A stretch of DNA of 7,681 nt from JANQLU01 sp964434955 (GTDB lineage: Bacteria > Planctomycetota > Planctomycetia > Pirellulales > Pirellulaceae). Where the stretch lies: contig CAYSXI010000224.1 in the NCBI GenBank assembly GCA_964434955.1, forward strand, positions 1 to 7,681, given 5' to 3'. The translations under genes were made by a program, and so were the position numbers. Below the pieces are notes generated by a model. The model did not search any database. It had not been told where the DNA came from and was given only the letters and a program-made list of their open reading frames with translations. This document shows positions 1 to 6,610 of this stretch, piece by piece; position 1 is the first letter of the stretch, and each line of letters starts with the position of its first letter.

Positions 1-2389
1 CGGACACGACTTTCTTGATTTCCTGCTGGGTCTCGTGAACAAATTCGAATCGAAAGTCACGGAAGCCGCGGGCAATCCACTGCCCAATAAATTTGGTCGC
101 GACCTGAGCCTCCGCGCCGAATACCGTATTCCGACAACCGACGTCCGCCATCACCGGGTGAAACCGGCCTTGATGGTCACGAAGTTGTACGCGGTGTTTC
201 TCGCAGGGGTGGCCGCAATTCGTGTGATCCGTCCCGTCTGAAAGGAAGCGACAAAAAACACAGTGCTCGGTATGAAACACCGGAAGGTGGCTGTACGCAA
301 TCAGCTCGAATTCTTCCGGTCCCAGGGACTCTTCCAACCCATTGATCTGCTGTGCATTCAAATCATATGTCGGAGTCAGTTGGTCTACGCCCCTTTCCAA
401 CAAACGACGTGCGGAAAGTTGGTTCGCAACGTTCAAGCTAAAGTCACCAATCAGCCTCGGGCGGTTTTCCAATTTCAACAAATCGTAAAGTAACCCGGCG
501 GAACGCACCAAGATATCGCAATCCAGGCTGAGCAGGAATTTGATCACGTTCTGCTCGGACGGCTTGAGGATTCGCGGGCTGGCCACACGCGCTCGGAGTC
601 CCGCCTGTTGAATTTTTTCGATGGAGGGGCGAAGACCATAAAGTTCAAGGTAGTCCAAAGTGATGGAGTCTGGCCGAAGATCCATTGCGGCTTCCAATTG
701 TTCGGGGGTCCGAACCAAAAGATGAACAGCCGGCTGCCTTCTCATCGGTTTTCGGGGCCATTCATTTTGATGCGTCGTTGTCGTGGCTACAAAACCTGAA
801 TCGGGTTGGCGTCTGGAAGTACGAGCGTCAATCAGTTTGGCAACGCCCCTTCGTCGCATCTCGTTGAGCTCGGAAACCGGAATAAAACACTTGGCTAACT
901 CAGCTTCGTTCTCGAGTTGCACGGATTCCAAATGAAAGGCGGTTCCGCCAAGCCTTTCGAATTGCTCCGTCAGTCTCTCGCGAGTCAGACCGCGACTTTC
1001 GGCGGTCGTCAAAATGGCATCGGACGCAACCCTTACCGGTTGCTGCCTTTCGATCGGGCACTTGAGCGTGATTTCCATTTCGAGTCGATTCCCGACCGTT
1101 CCCCGCAAACGAAAATCAACCGGTTTTGTGAACTGGACCGCTCGTGGTTTTGACACGTTTCGGATCGACTTGGTCAGCCGAGGGTTGCTGGTTCTCCAGA
1201 CACGATCGCCAACCCGAATGCGTGAAAAATCAACGGCGTCTCTGATAAAGGTCAGGACAACCTCTCCACGCCCCCCTTGCTTCAAGTCAAAAATATTCCC
1301 GCCTTCTTCGGGCAAATCAGGGCTTCGCCAATCGGCCGAATCGAAAACGACTCCGTCTCCCTTCCCCACGGGCCAACTTAGATTTGCCTGCGGTTCGATC
1401 CAAACCGAATGGTCATCCACGCGAGTCACCCGACCGACCAGAATGCCTCGATGGCGTGGCGCTCGGCCCTCCACAACGGTTTGATGGTTGACACCCGCGA
1501 CAAAACTTGGATTCAGTCCCCTCGAATAGATCTGCTCCAGTCCCTGACGGGTCTCGTCATCAACCGGTTTGTCCACTTCCTGCCAAACTTCATCGATTTT
1601 TTTCCGGTAGGCGGCCGTCGTCAGCGCCACATAATTCTCATCCTTGTAGCGACCTTCAATCTTCAAGCAAGATATTCCAATTTCCATCAGCTCGGGAATT
1701 TGCTCGAGCGCATAGAGGTCGCCTGGGCTAAGCAGGTATCGATTGGATCCAAGATCGCGGTACTGGCCATCGACAAACATTTCGTAAGAAAGCCGACAGG
1801 CTTGTGCGCACTGTCCGCGATTGGCGCTGCGACCACCCCAGGCTTCACTACTGAAGCATTGCCCCGAGTAAGAAACGCACAATGCTCCGTGTACAAAAGT
1901 TTCTAGCTCAATGTCCGTTGTCGATGCAATCTTGCGAATATCTTTTAGGCTCAACTCACGAGCAAGAACAACGCGAGAACAACCAAACTCACGAGCCATC
2001 TCACATCCCTGGGCCGTCGTTACCGACATCTGGGTACTTCCGTGAATTGGAAGGCCGGGCGCAAGTGAGTGGATACGGTCTGCCATGCCGATATCCTGCA
2101 CGATTACCGCGTCGACATCAGCATGGACCATCTTTTCGATGGCCGCGTCCGCGCGATCGATCTCATCGTCAAAAACAAGCGTATTGAACGTAACAAAACC
2201 TTTGACTCCGCGCTCGTGCAACGCCAACATGATTTCCGGCAGTTCTTCCTGTCCAAACCCAACTTTGGCTCGCGCCGAAAAATGATCCAACCCGAAATAG
2301 ACCGCGTCGGCACCAGCTTCAATTGCGGCACGGAGTTGCGGCCAGTGACCGGCGGGACTCATCAATTCGGGTTTTGGGGTCAAGCCCAT
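1..2389 (-). CDS. Peptidase U32 / DUF3656 family protein (RlhA-like, probable Fe-S RNA-modifying enzyme), 3' end cut by window edge
   Basis: One uninterrupted frame runs from ATG at 2389 to the left edge: 796 codons and no stop, so the C-terminus is missing. Residues 8-34 are the classic U32 opening (ELMSPAG, then EAGADAVYFGL). Residues 163-180 closely match the U32 signature (ETFVHGALC, then SGQC), followed by GGRSANRGQCAQAC and LKIEGRYK (242-249). Cysteines 171, 178, 194, 198 and 241 are the candidate Fe-S ligands. Residues about 385-515 look like DUF3656 (FIPVSELNEMRR). The last 200 residues form a second U32-like half (GDFSLNVAN, HCVFCRF, DHTNCGHPC, ADVGCRNT). Characterised E. coli relatives RlhA, TrhP and UbiU/UbiV hydroxylate 23S rRNA, tRNA or ubiquinone precursors; none is convincingly a protease. 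The domain order fits RlhA best, but the substrate here is inferred. The start is the only ATG just upstream of the conserved N-terminus; its Shine-Dalgarno is weak. It follows the DinB-like gene by 26 bases, suggesting co-transcription. Confidence 0.93.
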   Translation of the reverse strand, partial: MGLTPKPELMSPAGHWPQLRAAIEAGADAVYFGLDHFSARAKVGFGQEELPEIMLALHERGVKGFVTFNTLVFDDEIDRADAAIEKMVHADVDAVIVQDIGMADRIHSLAPGLPIHGSTQMSVTTAQGCEMAREFGCSRVVLARELSLKDIRKIASTTDIELETFVHGALCVSYSGQCFSSEAWGGRSANRGQCAQACRLSYEMFVDGQYRDLGSNRYLLSPGDLYALEQIPELMEIGISCLKIEGRYKDENYVALTTAAYRKKIDEVWQEVDKPVDDETRQGLEQIYSRGLNPSFVAGVNHQTVVEGRAPRHRGILVGRVTRVDDHSVWIEPQANLSWPVGKGDGVVFDSADWRSPDLPEEGGNIFDLKQGGRGEVVLTFIRDAVDFSRIRVGDRVWRTSNPRLTKSIRNVSKPRAVQFTKPVDFRLRGTVGNRLEMEITLKCPIERQQPVRVASDAILTTAESRGLTRERLTEQFERLGGTAFHLESVQLENEAELAKCFIPVSELNEMRRRGVAKLIDARTSRRQPDSGFVATTTTHQNEWPRKPMRRQPAVHLLVRTPEQLEAAMDLRPDSITLDYLELYGLRPSIEKIQQAGLRARVASPRILKPSEQNVIKFLLSLDCDILVRSAGLLYDLLKLENRPRLIGDFSLNVANQLSARRLLERGVDQLTPTYDLNAQQINGLEESLGPEEFELIAYSHLPVFHTEHCVFCRFLSDGTDHTNCGHPCEKHRVQLRDHQGRFHPVMADVGCRNTVFGAEAQVATKFIGQWIARGFRDFRFEFVHETQQEIKKVVS

Positions 2390-2415
2390 TTCACTTGGTC
2401 CATTCGCAATCAGAC

Positions 2416-3000
2416 TTAGAGGACACCAATCATCGTCAATATTTTTCGACACTGACGTCGATGAATTCGCTGATGAGCGGCGGCCAAACAAAGCCAAAGG
2501 TGACCGTGCAATTCGCCGAACCAGGGGTGAGGATGGGTTTCTTCGGTACGTAAGTCTTCCTGATTGTTCACAAAGGCCTCGATTTCCTGATTGAGCAATT
2601 GGAAATCTTCAACCACCAACCGATCGACCATTTCGGGCGGCTTGAGGTCTGCAATCGAAACGTCGATCTGCGGGCGCCGGTCTTCCACTAAAGCCGTGAT
2701 GATTTCGAGCATCGCTCGATTCGCCATGTTCAAATGTTGAATGACCATCAACACGGACCAATTGCGACTCGAGTCTTCGATTCCAACCATGCGAGGAATC
2801 ATGTATTTTCGTGCGACGGTTTCCGGAGCTTGCTCCCGAACCAGCCCGATAATCGTATCAGCGTCCTTGAGAAAAAGTTTCAAAGCCCTTTGCTTGCTCA
2901 ACCAGGACGATGAAAACTTCAAGCCAAAGTCCAGGAAAGATCGTTCCACCCATGGTAGACCAGCACCTGGTGGTTCCAATTGGTTTCTTCTTCGATTCAT
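2416..3000 (-). CDS. DinB/YfiT-like putative metal-binding protein
   Basis: This 194-residue protein is mainly helical, without signal peptide or membrane segment, so probably cytoplasmic. It has the three-histidine layout of the DinB/YfiT (DinB_2) superfamily: H89 in a VIQHLN helix, and H176 and H180 in the C-terminal AAAHQRIHRRQ helix, preceded by the family-like HPHPWFGEL segment (156-164). Family members are four-helix-bundle proteins with a metal held by three His; some are thiol S-transferases or metal-dependent hydrolases, and most are uncharacterised. The substrate cannot be told from sequence. The ATG at 3000 is the first good start and has only a GGA-type Shine-Dalgarno remnant close by. 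The gene ends with TAA 26 bases before the U32 gene on the same strand, which suggests a two-gene operon starting in the divergent intergenic region. The name reflects fold similarity, not evidence of DNA-damage function. Confidence 0.82.
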   Translation of the reverse strand: MNRRRNQLEPPGAGLPWVERSFLDFGLKFSSSWLSKQRALKLFLKDADTIIGLVREQAPETVARKYMIPRMVGIEDSSRNWSVLMVIQHLNMANRAMLEIITALVEDRRPQIDVSIADLKPPEMVDRLVVEDFQLLNQEIEAFVNNQEDLRTEETHPHPWFGELHGHLWLCLAAAHQRIHRRQCRKILTMIGVL

Positions 3001-3154
3001 CGATCCGAACGTTTGGGTTAGAATTTTGCCAATGAACTCAATTGAAACGGGAATAGGCCATTTAGGCTAGGGCTTTTTGCCTTGCATTCCATATTGGGAA
3101 CGATCTACCGTCATTTTTCAAACTCAAAGCCTCGAATCAAAAGCGTTCAAACCG
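3001..3154. promoter_or_regulatory. Divergent intergenic region, presumed promoters for both flanking genes
   Basis: The DinB-like gene leaves to the left and the membrane-protein gene to the right, so both must be transcribed from this AT-richer stretch unless driven from elsewhere. The best core element is TAGAAT at 3019-3024 on the plus strand, five of six matches to a sigma-70 -10 box, but the -35 at the right distance (TTCATC, 2996-3001) matches only three of six. If used, it gives the membrane-protein gene a leader of about 125 bases. No convincing minus-strand promoter was found. Promoter placement is tentative. Confidence 0.3.
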
Positions 3155-3874
3155 ATGGTCGAAGCAAAAAAAGTAAAAATTGGGCCAATCGCCTGTTATT
3201 TCGAAGCCTTTGAATTGATCAAAGAAAATTACTGGTTTTTCTGGAGCGTCGTATTCCTGGGAATGATGATTGCTGGGGCCGTTCCGCTTTTTCTCCAAGG
3301 ACCGATGTTCTGTGGAATGATCCTCGTGGTGATGACCCACCAACGTGGTGAACCGGTCGAATTCGGAATGCTGTTCAAAGGATTCGACTATTTTATGCCA
3401 AGCCTGATCGGGGCCCTGATGACAATGGTTGCGACCATGATTGTTTGCGTTCCGATTATCGTTTTTTCGGTCGCCTCCATGTTCTTCGGACTGTTTTCAA
3501 TTCAAAACGACAATACCGCGCTGGCGATCGCCGGTTTCAGTGGATATGGCATCGGCCTTACGTTCAACGGAATCGTTCAATCAATGCTGACAACTTTGAT
3601 GTGGTTTACTTGTGGATTGATCATCGACCGAAAAATGGAGGGCATGGAAGCATTCAACATGGCCCTGTCGGCAGTATGGAAAAACAAAGTCGAATTGTTC
3701 CTGCACTCGATCGTTGGCACCCTCTTAATTTTGGCCTGCTCATTGCTCTGTATCTTCCCGGCTTTTCTGATCATGCCCGTGTTTTTCCTGGCAGAATATA
3801 TTGCCTACGTCAAAGTATTTGGGATCAGCCAAAGCAAGCCGAGAATCGTGGAAGATGTGACCGTGGTTCGTTAA
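3155..3874 (+). CDS. Polytopic membrane protein of unknown function
   Basis: The protein has 239 residues from ATG at 3155. The frame extends up to a TTG at 3077, but those 26 extra residues are polar and unlike the rest, so the ATG just before the conserved-looking core is preferred; no strong Shine-Dalgarno supports either. Hydrophobic segments lie at about 28-47, 49-62, 83-114, 125-157 and 183-215, giving roughly five or six membrane passes. Short amphipathic stretches intervene, such as EFGMLFKGFDYF (69-80) and a D158-R159 helix end before EAFNMALSAVWKN. This pattern of a 'GLFKGFDYF' amphipathic helix, paired membrane helices and a conserved D-R end recalls the loose group of DUF975/YciC-like and GDPD-membrane-domain proteins, but I cannot assign a family securely. 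No catalytic residues are evident. It stands alone on this strand, divergent from the DinB-like gene and convergent with the PQQ-propeller gene. Confidence 0.8.
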   Translation: MVEAKKVKIGPIACYFEAFELIKENYWFFWSVVFLGMMIAGAVPLFLQGPMFCGMILVVMTHQRGEPVEFGMLFKGFDYFMPSLIGALMTMVATMIVCVPIIVFSVASMFFGLFSIQNDNTALAIAGFSGYGIGLTFNGIVQSMLTTLMWFTCGLIIDRKMEGMEAFNMALSAVWKNKVELFLHSIVGTLLILACSLLCIFPAFLIMPVFFLAEYIAYVKVFGISQSKPRIVEDVTVVR

Positions 3875-3890
3875 GTCTACCCGTCGAAGG

Positions 3891-3917
3891 CAGACGCCTC
3901 TTGTGGGAACGCGTCTG
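3891..3917 (+). terminator. Possible terminator hairpin of the membrane-protein gene
   Basis: CAGACGC (3891-3897) and GCGTCTG (3911-3917) form a perfect 7-base-pair, GC-rich stem with a 13-base loop, 16 bases after the TAA of the membrane-protein gene. No T-run follows, so it is not a textbook intrinsic terminator; it could instead act as a 3'-end stabilising structure. Confidence 0.35.
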
Positions 3918-3960
3918 AATCATATTGCGTTGACGCTTCCATCGAGAACCGTCACAGACC

Positions 3961-4016
3961 TTTGGTTAAGCCGAGGTCCATTGTCGGAAACGGACCTGAC
4001 TTCCAAGTCAGCCAAA
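3961..4016. other. Nested inverted repeats, possible branched RNA structure / terminator between convergent genes
   Basis: Three complementary pairs are packed into 56 bases: outer TTTGG (3961-3965) with CCAAA (4012-4016); AGGTCC (3974-3979) with GGACCT (3992-3997); and CTGACTT (3996-4002) with AAGTCAG (4005-4011). The last two overlap by two bases, so they either shorten slightly to form a three-way junction or compete. The block starts about 28 bases beyond the stop of the minus-strand PQQ-propeller gene, where a terminator would be expected. There is no T-run in either direction. The pairing is seen directly; a function is inferred. Confidence 0.35.
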
Positions 4017-4043
4017 TTCAAAGCAAAACCCGCGAGTATGTAG

Positions 4044-5591
4044 CTATTCGCTCAGATCGTAACAGTGAATATTGTCTTGATCGCGAAGATAAAGCTTTTT
4101 GTCGCAAATGACTGGATGGGGCCAGCTCTTACCATTGACCGTTTCGATGCGGAAAGATCCCTTGAGCTTGTAGCCTCTTGGATCCGCTTCAATTAAGGCC
4201 ATGATTCCATTTTCGTAACGAAAATAGAGATGGCCGTCCGCTGCGGCCACAGCCGCTGATCCGGATCCGGGTCCGCGTTGCCGTTCCCAGGACTTCCGGC
4301 CCGTTTTCATTTCGATACACATCGGAAAACCCGCATTGTGGCCGTGCCCCATATAGATATGGTCACCAATCTTGATCATCCCACCGTGGTGATTTTGAAG
4401 ATCCCGTGCCGGCTTGTAATAAACTTCCTGGATTCCGACCGATCCCCTGCGGCCAACCAGTTTCAACAGGGCCGATCCCCCGTCGCCGTAACCGCTCGAA
4501 CAAAAGACAAAGTCCCCATCGACGATCGGGGTCGGGACATTCGCCGTCCCGTTTGCAATTTTCTCGTATTGCCAAAGAGGTTTGCCCGACTTGGCATCGA
4601 CCGAGATCAGTCCCCGTCCAACCAACGTGATGTACTGTTTCACGCCACCACCTTGGCTGATGACGACCGACGCGTAGCCGGCCCCGTCAGTCCCGCGCTC
4701 GCCTCCGGGACGCATCGGCGTCTTCCAAATCGTTTCCCCCGTTTTCTTGTTGAGGGCTACGATCATTGCACGGGGCCCACCCGGAGTGCAAATCAACTTG
4801 TCTCCGTCAATCAAAGGAGATTCACTGAAACCCCATTCGGACATCATCTTGCCGCCAAAGTCACTGGCATAATTCTTCTGCCATACAACTCTTCCGGTTT
4901 TCGTTTTGCAACAAATCAAATCGCCCTTCAAGCCAACGGCGTAGACATGTTCACCATCGACGGTCGGCGTGCCATTGCTCTCACCATCCTGTCCTAAATC
5001 GGCCGACCAAATTTCCTGACCATCTGACTGTTGGAACGCAATTAACTTTTCTCGCCCGTCACGTTTGCCCAGCGTGAAAATTCGCCCATCGGCGATCACC
5101 ACACTTGCCATCCCACGACCCGCTCCACGCGCTGACCAAAGCAATTTGGGTTTCTTAGATTCCCAAGACTCCATCAAGTCTTTGTCACCAGAAATTCCGT
5201 CTCTGCCCGGCCCACGCCATTGGTACCAGTCATTCTTTTGCCTACTGGTAGAAGAGGTCGAGGGACGATCGTCCAACATCTGACCTTCCGCCGGCGGTGC
5301 CGGGACACTCTTGGCTTTCTTTTCGCTTTTTCTGGCCGCACGCAATTTGGCGACTGCCGCTTTCACATACTTTTGGTCCTCTTCACTCAATTTATCAAGC
5401 GGCAACCGAATGGCCTTTCCGTCTGGCTTGGCCAAGACCACCTGTTTTCCGTCGTAACGAATAAACTTGGCTTCGACGTTGAATTTACCCGATGAATCAG
5501 TCCAGGTACGAAGTTGCTCCTGAGCATTCGAATCTGAAACGAAACTCAGGCTGAGAACCAGCAAGCAAACGAAGGAGAGAATTTGGCGCAT
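4044..5591 (-). CDS. Exported SHD1 domain / PQQ-like beta-propeller protein
   Basis: The protein has 515 residues. Residues 1-23 are a clear Sec signal peptide (MRQ, hydrophobic LSFVCLLVLSLSF, then SNA before Q24), so the protein is exported. Residues 27-77 match the SHD1 (SLA1 homology 1) pattern common in planctomycete secreted proteins: RTWTDSSGKFNVEAKF, then RLPLDKLSEEDQKYV. A lysine/proline-rich linker (about 84-120) leads to a PQQ-like propeller from WYQWRGPGRDG (122-132) to the end, with repeated blades of the type 'VDGEHVYAVG...TGRVVW', 'KKTGETIWK' and 'KSGKPLWQ'. Such propellers usually lack catalytic PQQ ligands and may act as scaffolds or binding proteins; no enzymatic residues are assigned. 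The frame stays open upstream to a TTG at 5687, but ATG at 5591 is chosen because it begins the signal peptide, has AAAGGGA five bases before it, and lies downstream of a promoter-like sequence. The stop is TAG. Confidence 0.92.
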   Translation of the reverse strand: MRQILSFVCLLVLSLSFVSDSNAQEQLRTWTDSSGKFNVEAKFIRYDGKQVVLAKPDGKAIRLPLDKLSEEDQKYVKAAVAKLRAARKSEKKAKSVPAPPAEGQMLDDRPSTSSTSRQKNDWYQWRGPGRDGISGDKDLMESWESKKPKLLWSARGAGRGMASVVIADGRIFTLGKRDGREKLIAFQQSDGQEIWSADLGQDGESNGTPTVDGEHVYAVGLKGDLICCKTKTGRVVWQKNYASDFGGKMMSEWGFSESPLIDGDKLICTPGGPRAMIVALNKKTGETIWKTPMRPGGERGTDGAGYASVVISQGGGVKQYITLVGRGLISVDAKSGKPLWQYEKIANGTANVPTPIVDGDFVFCSSGYGDGGSALLKLVGRRGSVGIQEVYYKPARDLQNHHGGMIKIGDHIYMGHGHNAGFPMCIEMKTGRKSWERQRGPGSGSAAVAAADGHLYFRYENGIMALIEADPRGYKLKGSFRIETVNGKSWPHPVICDKKLYLRDQDNIHCYDLSE

Positions 5592-5596
5592 CGATG

Positions 5597-5603
5597 TCCC
5601 TTT
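5597..5603 (-). promoter_or_regulatory. Ribosome binding site deciding the start of the SHD1-PQQ gene
   Basis: AAAGGGA on the minus strand sits five bases ahead of ATG at 5591. It is the best Shine-Dalgarno in the window and favours this ATG over the TTG 96 bases upstream. Confidence 0.55.
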
Positions 5604-5638
5604 GAAGAGAAAATGAAGGAGATGAGACGCGAATCCTA

Positions 5639-5668
5639 ATTGTAACGCAATTCGACGACCAACCGCAA
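5639..5668 (-). promoter_or_regulatory. Candidate sigma-70-type promoter of the SHD1-PQQ gene
   Basis: On the minus strand TACAAT (5639-5644) matches five of six bases of a -10 box. TTGCGG (5663-5668) lies 18 bases upstream and matches three of six of a -35 box. Transcription would begin near 5632, leaving a leader of about 40 bases before ATG 5591. The -35 is weak, so this rests mainly on the -10 and the position. Confidence 0.4.
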
Positions 5669-5717
5669 AGTCGAACCGCGTTTCCAACCTATACTTCCCG
5701 TCGGCAGACAGGCAGAA

Positions 5718-6419
5718 TCAAGCTGCGGTCACCAAAAATTCGTTTTTCGGCTGATAGCGAAGCGTTCCGTCGGCAATTCGGGCAATGAATTTCCAATGAA
5801 GACCAAGCGCCAGCAATACCAACAAGTGAAACGTCTCATGTGGCCCCCACACGCAGGGCACAACGACCGGCCAATCAAAAACCGTCATGAGGCCGCCGAT
5901 TGAATAGACCACTCCGCCGGCAAGGATCGGCCACATTTCCCATCGGAAACTTTTCCACAAGAGGACTGCGGAAACCCCACCAATCCAACCCATTGCCAAA
6001 AAGATCGATGTCCCGAGCCACTGTGGGACACTTTCAAAAAAGATTGTCCGAAGCGTAATCCCCGCGACTGCGACGGTCCAAAGCGGCACCAGGATACTCC
6101 ATCGTCGCCAGCCCTTGAAAAGAACACCATGGATGGGTGAAAACGTCCCCGCGATCAAGACAAAAATCGCCGCAACATCCAGTCGCAAAAGGACCGCTCT
6201 GGGCGTACCGCCCAGTCGAAGCATGTGGTGCACACCGCTCAGAGATAATAGAGCGATCGCGGAGAGACAAAATATTAAGGAAAGCCAAAACCGCTTGTGG
6301 CAGCCCCAAGCACTAGCGAGAAGAAAAATCGAGAGCACCAAATAAAGCACCGCCCCGGCCAGGTGCGAAATGCTGCTCATCGGATCAAAAAAACCGGGGA
6401 GGCTGTACCAAGTTTCCAA
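5718..6419 (-). CDS. Hemolysin III / PAQR family membrane protein (YqfA-like)
   Basis: The protein has 233 residues, about the usual length for bacterial hemolysin III proteins, with seven hydrophobic helices. The family's N-terminal motif appears as SLPGFFDPMSSISHLAG (6-22). The predicted metal site of the PAQR/CREST superfamily is complete: S61-x3-H65 at the end of helix 2, D81 in RLDVAAIFVLIAGTFSP, and H194-x3-H198 in GPHETFHLL of helix 7. Relatives include adiponectin receptors and alkaline ceramidases, which are zinc-dependent amide hydrolases; the bacterial substrate is mostly unknown and the haemolysin label is historical. TTG at 6419 is taken as the start because an ATG at residue 14 would cut off the conserved PGF-DP segment, an in-frame TGA lies just upstream, and a purine-rich GAGAAAGAAGC precedes it. 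It lies 191 bases after the LRR gene and 126 bases before the start of the SHD1-PQQ gene, same strand. Confidence 0.9.
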   Translation of the reverse strand: METWYSLPGFFDPMSSISHLAGAVLYLVLSIFLLASAWGCHKRFWLSLIFCLSAIALLSLSGVHHMLRLGGTPRAVLLRLDVAAIFVLIAGTFSPIHGVLFKGWRRWSILVPLWTVAVAGITLRTIFFESVPQWLGTSIFLAMGWIGGVSAVLLWKSFRWEMWPILAGGVVYSIGGLMTVFDWPVVVPCVWGPHETFHLLVLLALGLHWKFIARIADGTLRYQPKNEFLVTAA

Positions 6420-6448
6420 AGCTTCTTTCTCTTTTTGAATCTCAAGTC

Positions 6449-6477
6449 AAAGTAAACCGCCAAGGAATGTTGGTCAA
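6449..6477 (-). promoter_or_regulatory. Candidate promoter of the hemolysin III-family gene
   Basis: On the minus strand TTGACC (6472-6477) matches five of six bases of a -35 box. Exactly 17 bases later comes TACTTT (6449-6454), three of six for a -10 box. This would start transcription about 20-25 bases before the TTG start at 6419. The rest of the 191-base gap up to 6610 shows only short, weak inverted repeats. Tentative. Confidence 0.3.
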
Positions 6478-6610
6478 TCTCTTGAATTCACAAATCGGGT
6501 TTTACGCCCGGTTTGCCCGGTATTTGGGGTCAGTTTCCGCAACGATCGCCAAAATTGTTATCGCGATTTGCTCGAGTCGCGTCCGCCAGATGGTCCATTC
6601 GCGCTTCGCG

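Noticed and set aside
1014..1906. Plus-strand open frames at 1014-1484 and 1409-1906 (156 and 165 residues)
   Set aside because: They lie antisense to the continuous U32 frame, whose conserved motifs cover the whole stretch; their products are compositionally odd and match nothing recognised.
3077..3154. TTG at 3077 as the start of the membrane-protein gene
   Set aside because: The extra 26 residues are polar and atypical, the TTG lacks a ribosome binding site, and the ATG at 3155 precedes the coherent protein.
3445..3918. Plus-strand open frame of 157 residues overlapping the membrane-protein gene
   Set aside because: It is an out-of-frame shadow of a gene with a strong, regular membrane-helix pattern.
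4278..4997. Plus-strand open frame of 239 residues opposite the PQQ-propeller gene
   Set aside because: Starts with TTG, sits fully antisense to clear propeller blades, and its product has no recognisable domain or membrane pattern.
6600..6610. CGCG-CTT-CGCG hairpin right after the LRR stop codon as a terminator
   Set aside because: Four-base stem with no T-run in the direction of transcription; too weak to call.
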